In this document: one piece after another, positions 56,792-64,000 of the stretch | How the letters are laid out: each line of letters begins with the position of its first letter | Numbering within the stretch: the stretch's first letter is position 1 | From: Rhabditoides inermis | Taxonomy: Eukaryota > Nematoda > Chromadorea > Rhabditida > Rhabditidae | Direction: 5' to 3' | Length of the DNA: 64,000 bases | NCBI GenBank assembly: GCA_963966185.1 | Contig: CAWZYM010000298.1 | Span: 33,501 to 97,500, forward strand | The notes under the pieces: model-generated | Database searches by the model: none | What the model was told of the DNA's origin: nothing | Seen by the model: the letters and a program-made list of their open reading frames with translations, nothing else | Translations under genes and position numbers: made by a program

Positions 56792-59042
56792 CTCTCTCTC
56801 TCTATTGATTCGTCTCTATGCAGACATGCTGTCCCGTCTGTGTTCGCCGGCTCGCGATGAGCAGCTACAGCGACTGAAAGGAGAAACGGATCTCGTGGAG
56901 CTGATCAGGTGAGACGCTTCTGTTACTCCTGTCTGTCTGACTGTCTGACAGTCTCTCTCTCTCCTCTCTCTCTCCCTCCCCCCTCTCTCTCTCCCTCCCC
57001 CCTCTCTCTCTCTCTCTCTTCTCTCTCCTCTCTCTCCTCTCTCCTCTCTCTTCAACTCTTATTCAGTGTTGTGTAGGCGTACCTTTTCATCGATTGATTA
57101 CAGGGGCACATTCGATCTGATGGACAAGATGAAAGTGGATCTGAACAACTTTGTCCTCTCCGAGCAGAGGGAGCAGGTCGAGGTGCGTATCGATTTATTA
57201 TTCGATCAGTTATCGTTTATCTATTTTAGGCGTACTCTGCCAAATTGGAGTGGGAGGAGTTTGCGAAGGAGCTGGATACCAATTCGGAGGCAGCCAAGGA
57301 GACGAGAGAGTGGCTGAGCAAGGCATACGGGGAGGTGAGGGAGGGAAGGAGAGAGAGAGGGAGAGGGAGAGAGAGAGAGAGTCCTCCCAGGTGTGCCCCA
57401 CCCGTCGTCCCACCGAAGGTCCATCTGCGAAAAGGGAGGCGTCGAGTGTGGAGGACGATGTGGTGAAGAGCACCAGCAGAGGATACGTGAGGTGGGTACG
57501 ACGAGGACATTGTGATCATTACGGATTACGATATTAGTATTCTTGATCTTGTATTTAGAAATGTTTTTATTTCGTTAGGTTTGTTGTTTCGCTTGTTTTC
57601 AGTGTGTAGTATTCATAAAATGTTAGTGCTTGGTGATTTTACGTTTTACTAAATTGTTATGATCAAGAATACGTTCTTGTATCAATATGTTAGGTGCTCC
57701 ATGAAAACGATAAGACATATCCAAATCAAACCAAGAAAGATAATAATGGATTTGATGGATCAATCAATACTTCTTGCTGCAGGTTAGTCGAGTCTGCCCG
57801 TCCGTCTCTCTTCCCCGAGACGATGCGACTGGACAGGCACAGACTGGAGGCCATCAGCGAGAAGGTCTTGCAGGTCAGTCTTATATCGATTTATCGATAT
57901 TCTCATTCAAAACCGTTTCTTTAAATTTTTGTCTGTTCTGATGAATCGAACTCTTCTGAGTGGGACTGATCAATTGATCTATCGATTGATTCATCATTCC
58001 CCTTTCAGCTGGACATCTGTGCCTCTTCTGTGCTCGTCGCGTGTCATCTGAGTGGCCGGGCAGTGGCGGAGGCGGAAGGATTCAAGAAGACACTCAAGGA
58101 CAGACTCGTCCTCATCACAAACGACATCGACCAGGGGTGCGGGAGGGTATTGATTTATTGATCGGTTGCAATTGATGTTCCTTTCATGTCACAGTTCTAG
58201 AAAGTTATTAGAACGTTGAGAATTCAAATACTTGTTTTATTGTTGTTTATCGGCGTGATTCAGCAACTTGCGCGACAAGCTGTGTGCGCTGGCGGAGGAG
58301 TGTGTGAAGGAGTGCCGGGAGAAGACGGGGCAAGTGGAGGGGGAGGAGTGGACGGAGCAGAAGGAGAAGGACATCAGGGCGCAGGTGGGGAATGGTGTTG
58401 ACGAAGGGTTTGCATTCGGATAAGAAGGCGATGTAAAAATAGTAGAGTGAAGAAATATGAATTTTCGTTTTTCAGATCGCCGACCTCATCAACCACGACC
58501 ACGCGGTGCGCAAAGTCGTTCGTGAGTATGATGTTATTGTGTTTTGTGTTCTGATCTGATGATGATATTTCGTTTTATGAACTCTACGTTTCACTGAACA
58601 TTAATTACATTAAAGTGTTTTTGATACTAAATTACATTATATAATACATTAATTACATAAAAGTGTTTTTTTTTTAATTCTAGATGCGCCTGTGCTAACC
58701 TTTCTTTTTTAGACCAACGCGTAACACAATTCATCGAAGAGATGCTGTCGACGCCAAATGAGGTGGATATTGATTGATTTATCGATTACTTGATTATTCA
58801 ATCAGCTGACTTGGAAGTGGGGGAGGGTATATAGCTCTGGGCTTTTCTCGGCAATTTCGTAGTCACTCCTTTCTCTCTCTCTCTCTCTTGCATATCGTTT
58901 CGACCCCCGTTGCAAGTGTCGACTCCCTCGGGGATGGAGGGAAGGGGCGAGAGAAGGGAGAGGGGGAGATTACTCATATCTGACTCCGCGGTGCTGGGTT
59001 TGGGCAGGGTGATTCAAGGAGGTTTCATTGCGATGAATTGCT

Positions 59043-59094
<52 letters not shown>

Positions 59095-59254
59095 CTTGCA
59101 GGTGCCCCGCCGTCTTCTGCCCGGTCTGTCGACTGTGCAGGCTGAGATCTGCGGTCTGACTGCTCGTCTCCTCCACATGTGCGCCCACAACAGAAGGACC
59201 TTCAACACGCTGTACTTGGAGATTGTGGAGCAGTGCAGAAAGGAGAAGGAGTAG
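55774..59254 (+). CDS. TCP11-family protein (15 exons)
   Basis: The first recognised exon (to 55957) encodes SEKKCGKRKLSPSSEPISIV and NLPSWVA; its ATG was not found and may be in an upstream exon. Exons 56038-59254 then read KMSMKMDNLALVHEIAIDKN, ISEEPANPIEKAIKDSVHRA, FFDLLREDLQKEPPVYEHAF, NMLMEIKKTMLDDLI, QGQLPVLVIARIIL, LSRLCSPARDEQLQRLKGET, DLVELIRGTFDLMDKMKVDL and NNFVLSEQREQVEAYSAKLE, down to LLHMCAHNRRTFNTLYLEIV and the stop TAG 59252-59254. 'VHEI...N', 'FFDLLREDL..DPP.Y..A', 'LC.P.RDE....L' and 'MD.....DM.NF.L...R' are hallmarks of the TCP11 family (T-complex protein 11), an all-helical family with a mouse founder linked to sperm function. Mammalian members bind a sperm peptide-receptor and PKA pathway components. 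The role here is inferred. Last three exons diverge from the core. Confidence 0.85.
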
Positions 59255-59725
59255 TGGGAGGGAGGAGGAGCAGGGATAAGTGAGGGAGCATGTGTGTATA
59301 AGGAATGTGGTATGTATTTTACGCATCTTGTGTTTGTCTTTCTGCATGTTTGTATATTTTATGTGTGTAAAGTAATAAATCATGTTTTTATAAGTGGGTT
59401 ATGGTGTTTGGGAGATGAAAGGGTTAGTCATGGGGTGCTTATCATAGAACCGATTCAAAACAAGTGAGTGGCTGTGGTTTCGAAACGAGTGTATCTTGTG
59501 CGTGTAGTACCTCTTCTCTCTCTCCCTCCCTCTCTCTCTCTCTCCCTCCCTCTCTCTTCCCCCTTTCTCTCTCCCTCTCTCCATCTCCCCTCCCCATTGT
59601 CTCTGCGACTAGTGATTGACGCTGGGCGCAGTGGCCCCCAGGGAAGGATATGCGACGGAGAAGGAGGAGGAAGAGGAGGGGAGGGGGAGAAGGAGCAGTG
59701 TACCCATGCAGTGGTTGCTCCAAGG
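59255..59725. other. Interval between two plus-strand genes; CT-rich
   Basis: AATAAA at about 59372 ends the TCP11-like gene. 59515-59600 is a CT-rich tract ending in an intron-like acceptor. 59640-59725 is open in frame with the next gene (EGEKEQCTHAVVAPR), so the true start of that gene may lie here. Confidence 0.4.
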
Positions 59726-60093
59726 ATGGCCTTCTACTTTGCTCTATTGAATGTGGCTAATTCGCGCGAGGAAAGGAGAAATGAGAGGAGAGGTGAGTTT
59801 TTGTGTTCTTTAAAACCCTATTGTGTCAATACAAGTCTAGATCATGGTCCACCGTCTCACCATCCACAAATCAGGCATCACTCGCAGCCACATAAAGGAC
59901 GGTAGGTGAACTCTCTCTCTCTCCCCCTCTCTCGCTCTTTCTCTCTCCCTCCCTTCTTCCTTCTCTCTATCTCCACCTTACAGTCGTCACTCTATCGGCT
60001 CCACCTCGGAGGGAGAATCCCCCCTACTGGCTGACTACCGCCTCCTGCCTCGACCACGACTGCAGAGACATGAGAGGGAGAGGGAACCGAGGT

Positions 60094-60137
<44 letters not shown>

Positions 60138-60629
60138 AGGGGGAGGGAGAGAGGGAGGGAGAGAGAGAAAGAGGGAGAGAGGGGGGAGGGAGGGAGGGGG
60201 GGGGGGTTAGGAAGAAGAGAGAGATACAGGGGGGGGGGGCAAACCGAGGGGAGAAGCCATTCATCCATCATCCTCTCACGAAAAATAACTGTTGGAAAGA
60301 GGAGTGTGAGAGTTTGGTATATGTAGACATATAGGGCGAATTAGAGAGGGGGGGGGGAGAGAGAGAGAGAGAGAGAGAGAGATTCGCTTCCCGGTCCGAG
60401 CCCATAGACCGCACAGTGCATTCTATGATACCATGACTCTGGGGAATTGTGAACGGCTCTTGATTTATTGGTTGACGAAGAGGAGGGTTCCAGTATATGA
60501 ACACATGAGTAAAACATGAACAACTAAATGTTTCTGTACATCTGAAACGTCTGGAAAGATTCAGGAGCAGCCGTGAATTCCGAGAGAGGGAGCTGCGAGA
60601 GCTGACAAGGAGAGATGTGGCGAGGTTCA

Positions 60630-60674
<45 letters not shown>

Positions 60675-61480
60675 ACCTCCCTTCCAGTGCGGACAGCAAC
60701 TCCTCCCGCTCCACATTCCACTCCATATCGTCTTCGTCTCCAGTTGGTGAGTAAACGTCGATTCGAACACTCCTTTGTACGTTCGGAATGCGATCATACA
60801 GCGGAAAAGAAACATGCAGCAGGTTAATTTACATATTGCAGTGCCAGCCACCCCGGCAGTCTCGTCTGCCACCTCAGCCAATACATCAGTCAGCGGATCT
60901 GCCATGGGAAGCAGACAGAACAGCATACAGGTGGGGGACGCGAATATCTTTTTTTATCAGCACTATCAATATGATTCTCGCATCGGTATACTCTATTCAC
61001 ATCTTGACTCACTGCTTCATATCCTATCATTGCGATCTATAACGATTCCGGATCAGGAACCTTTCGCACCGTCTCCTCTGAACAGTCGATGTAGCAGTCG
61101 AGAGAGCAGAAGAACGTGCGGTGAGTGGGGCCATCCCTCCGAAAGTTTGGGAGAATGTACCGATGTGACCACTATGACAGGATGAGCAGCAATAGAAATG
61201 TGCTGCTTGCAGACTCTCCGCACTCCCGCCCCTGTGTTCGAGGCGGTCCGCAGCGCACCCACTCGGTAGAGTTCGTCGATCTCGTCGAGAGGGAGAGAAG
61301 AGAAGGTGGGCATCACTGGATATTATGTGTTTTCGAGTAGTGACTGGTTAATTTTTGCTCATCGACATGACTCATTCCAGGCAGCGCTTCCCCGTCTCAG
61401 CAGCCCTCCTCCTCTAACACAGTGCCCGTCGAACCGCGGGTATCCATTCTGAAGAAGGTACAGGCTCTCTCCCTCTCTCC

Positions 61481-61523
<43 letters not shown>

Positions 61524-62880
61524 TCCCCAACCTTCTCCATTCCAGGTCACCTTCGAGTCTGACGACGACGCTCTCATTTGGCGCAACGCTTTTTTAGGTG
61601 AGAGCTGATGAATCAAACTAAAAATAATGTGGCTAGCGCAGTGGATGTGCGCGCAGCTATCAAGCGGAAGGTCCCGGGTTCAATTCTCTCGGCGGTCAAT
61701 GATGTACCGCTAGTCACGGTGTAGTGACGACCACCCTCACAACTTTTGTGAGCCTCTAGTCAGAAGTCTGTGACGTCATCTGATCCAAATTCAATGCATT
61801 TATCGATGGATTCCTTGTAAGCAGCTAGCGACTTGTACTCGAGAGCCTTAGGTCAGTCCCCTTATTGGCTAGGTCGACGGTTGTATAAGTTGAACTTGAA
61901 TCTGCTGATAAACGAACTTTTAAAAAACGTTTAAAAATAAAGCCACTTTGCAGACGATCGCGTAGTGCTGGTGCGGAGTGGTGCGGTGGCGGCGGCGCGT
62001 GCGCTGGGGGCGGTGCCTGTGGGGGCGGGGCTGGCGATGCCGCAGCAGGCAGCGGCTGCGACTGCCGGGCGGACGACTGGCTGGAGCGCCGCGCCGCGCG
62101 CCGCATCCAGGTAGGATCGGATAAACAAACAAGTTAACAAACAAACAAACAAACGTCTGCCTAGTGGGGAGACGGCGACTGTGATGGTGGTGCCTCGGTC
62201 GCGCACCGCGGACGGAATCCACTCAGGAGACATGCCGGTAGAGGTAAGAGAGGGAGAGGGAGAGGGAGAGGGAGAGGGAGAGGGAGAGGGAGAGGGAGAG
62301 GGAGAGGGAGAGGGAGAGGGAGAGGGAGAGGGAGAGGGAGAGGGAGAGGGAGAGGGAGAGGGAGAGGGAGAGGGAGAGGGAGAGGAGAGGGAGAGAGAGA
62401 GAGAGGGAGAGGGAGAGGGAGAGGGAGAGGGAGAGAGAGAGAGAGATGTCTCCCTCGCAGTTCGCCCTTCCACCGGCCATCAGTGGTGGCGACGCCTCGT
62501 GGCGGCTGTGCTCCATCCGGCGAGGCAGAGACGCCAGCAACCGACAACAGCCAACGGTGAGAGATTGTTCGAAGCAGATGCAAATTGTACGACAAACCAT
62601 CTGTAGCAAGTGATATGACTGTCCAAAACCAAGAACTCTCGAGCCTAGATGTATATTTGACGGCAGATGGCTGGAGAGGCAGTAGTATAGTTGTCTACGT
62701 GATTTATTGATCGGCGGTTAGTTTGCCAACTTCACTCTTCCATCGAATATCATAATAACAATCTTTAATTTAAATGAATGAGAGAAAATAAAAAAAACCT
62801 CCAGGCACGTGCGGCGAGGCAACGGACGGCGGGTCGAGTGGGAGGGAGACGAATGCGCACACACAGAGGGTGAGTTCCCC

Positions 62881-62927
<47 letters not shown>

Positions 62928-63356
62928 CCTCCCCTGTCTTTCTCCCTCCCCTTTTTTTCTCCCTCTCTCCCTTCCTCTCACTCCCTCTCTCTCACTCTCT
63001 CCATCCCTCTCCTCTCTCTCCTTTCCTCACTCTCTCCATCCCTCCCTCTCCCTCCCTCTCTACCTCTCCCTTGCAGGAGACCCCGATCCGTCTGGCCCTT
63101 CAGAACACGGCCAACGAGCACATCGAGTTCCTCGCCACCGCCCAACATAGGTGACATACATTGAATGGTTGAAACTCTCAACAAAAGAACCACCATACCC
63201 CTGAACGCCGGAAGTTCCCATTGCAGTCTCCCTCGCAGTCGTTCTCTGATTCGCCGTCGTTCTACGACGGACCGGGGCCGGCCTGGCTGGGCTTTCCTCA
63301 ACGCGGGGTTCCTGCTGGCGAGCGAGGAGGGGGAAGGGAAGAAGATGACTCCGTGA
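59726..63356 (+). CDS. Ser/Arg-rich protein of unknown family (about 15 exons)
   Basis: ATG at 59726 ([20 protein letters not shown]) or an earlier in-frame start. The following exons, all with matched GT/AG ends, encode [162 protein letters not shown], an Ala/Gly-rich exon (61954-62111), [40 protein letters not shown] and the terminal [20 protein letters not shown], ending at TGA 63354. The Ser/Arg motifs suggest heavy phosphorylation in a disordered scaffold. I recognise no domain. Introns hold GA, GGGAGA and CT repeats and a SINE-like insertion. Confidence 0.6.
60092..60232. repeat. (GA)n/(GGGA)n tract beginning at a splice donor
   Basis: The donor after RHEREREPR (GTGAGGAGAGAGAG) runs directly into about 140 bp of GA, GGGA and poly-G sequence. 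60631-60672 is a second case (GTGAGAGAGAGAGAG after VARFR). Confidence 0.9.
61620..61800 (+). mobile_element. tRNA-derived SINE-like insertion in an intron
   Basis: TGGCTAGCGCAGTGG at about 61629 matches a pol III A box and GGGTTCAATTC at about 61677 matches a B box, spaced as in a tRNA head. The sequence does not fold into a normal tRNA acceptor stem, and unrelated AT-rich sequence follows. It sits between the exon ending WRNAFL and the Ala/Gly-rich exon. Confidence 0.5.
62244..62447. repeat. (GGGAGA)n hexanucleotide repeat with G-quadruplex potential
   Basis: About 200 bp, mostly GGGAGA, starting three bases after the exon end (GTAAGAGAGGGAGAGG donor). GGG runs spaced by three bases satisfy the G4 motif on the plus strand. 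Open frames across it on both strands (poly Gly-Glu, poly Leu-Pro, poly Ser-Leu) are artefacts. Confidence 0.95.
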
Positions 63357-63643
63357 CTCCCTTTCCGAGGCTCCCATTCCACATACCTGACCCTATCAAT
63401 CACTTCACACCACACCTTCAATATTTGACATTTTTCGAAATGTTTGTCATTTCTCGTTTGATACCTATTTTTATTGATAAAATGCATGTTTGGGCAACGT
63501 TCGTAACTAACAAGATTCATACACTGCTGAGTAATTGCTCTCACACAGGCTGAGTGAGTACAGTTTACTTGTTTGCTTGTGTTTATTCATTTCAAAATGT
63601 CCACGCATATCAAAAATGTATTGCAACGACAGTAACATCCGTT

Positions 63644-64000
63644 TCAAAAGTCGAACTTGAACTGGTGTTCGTATCCCTTCTCGATGCACATCTTGCCGCA
63701 CCGCTTGATGAATAGGTGGACAGGTCCGAGAGGCACGAGAGAGGGGACGACCCGCGTCTTGGCTACGGTGTCCTCGGGACACACCACTGCCGCCATCCCA
63801 ATCTCACAGTTGCTCGCCTCTGCAATTTGTCACTCGTTCTCGTCTGTTGTCCTACTGTCCTACTCACCTACTGTCTTGCTGACTAGTGTCTGTTCCGACG
63901 TGGCGACGTGCTGGACGTCGTCGCAGTGGACGGTGCACTTCTTGGGAAACACTACATCGTTGCCGACCAGCCGAGGAGCGAGAATGTCAATGGTGAGCAT
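63644..64000 (-). CDS. 3' end of an unidentified gene, partial at the window edge
   Basis: Two minus-strand exons: 63868-64000 (partial) encoding MLTIDILAPRLVGNDVVFPK and CTVHCDDVQHVATSEQTLVS before a GTGAGT donor, and 63644-63819 encoding SNCEIGMAAVVCPEDTVAKT, LVPLGPVHLFIKRCGKMCIE and the end KGYEHQFKFDF at TGA 63644. The phase at the join is consistent. Several cysteines suggest a secreted protein, but no signal peptide is in view. The gene converges with the Ser/Arg-rich gene ending at 63356. Family unknown; the rest lies beyond the window. Confidence 0.6.

Noticed and set aside
62161..62609. Three overlapping open frames encoding Gly-Glu, Leu-Pro or Ser-Leu repeats
   Set aside because: They are translations of the (GGGAGA)n intron repeat.
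1..64000. CRISPR arrays, bacterial operons, riboswitches, rRNA genes, telomeric TTAGGC arrays
   Set aside because: None seen; the window is nuclear nematode DNA with spliceosomal introns.

Overview
The window is nuclear DNA of a nematode. The strongest evidence is a complete two-exon major sperm protein gene (45392-45831) and a small secreted protein of the SXP/RAL-2 (DUF148) type (44053-44773). Genes are split by many short introns with GT...(T)TTCAG-type ends and carry AATAAA signals. It does not read like Caenorhabditis: introns are crowded with GA/CT microsatellites, ATCGAT-rich and TACGGTA-rich sequence. A diplogastrid-like or other rhabditid nematode is my guess; the species cannot be named from sequence alone.

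Layout. 483-6056 (-): a Polycomb-type protein with two MBT repeats, a SLED-like region and a SAM domain (Scm/SCML architecture). 7.8-13.4 kb: secreted-protein genes and decayed copies, with a MITE at 9.4-9.7 kb. 14014-19884 (-): an NSD/MES-4-type H3K36 methyltransferase with PHD fingers, PWWP, AWS-SET-postSET and AT-hooks. 19.9-25 kb: gene-poor, with a broken duplicate of one SET exon, a GA repeat and the 3' exons of an unidentified gene. 25.2-28.5 kb: a 3.3-kb hexamer-based purine-rich satellite containing a 1.19-kb tandem duplication. 28.57-29.06 kb: a foldback MITE. 29.3-32 kb: a decayed SLC6 transporter gene with a non-LTR retrotransposon tail inside it, then another MITE. 32909-36478 (-): an atypical E2F (E2F7/8, EFL-3 type). 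39.6-45.8 kb: a divergent pair of paralogous secreted proteins, the SXP/RAL-2-like gene with a tRNA-Leu in its intron, and the MSP gene.

The right third begins with an intron-rich gene for a large transposase-like protein (about 47534-52327), followed 95 bp later by an RGG/Gly-rich protein. Next is a gene of unknown function whose 32-codon exon and adjoining intron are tandemly repeated (53424-55300), then a TCP11-family gene (to 59254), a Ser/Arg-rich protein of unknown function (about 59726-63356) and the end of one more unknown gene on the minus strand (63644-64000).

Several genes concern chromatin and the cell cycle (Scm-like, NSD/MES-4-like, E2F7/8), and others suggest male germline or sperm (MSP, TCP11). 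I see no operon linking them functionally. The most unusual features are the transposase-like/RGG gene pair, the exon-intron tandem amplification, and GA/CT microsatellites that start right at splice donor sites in many genes.
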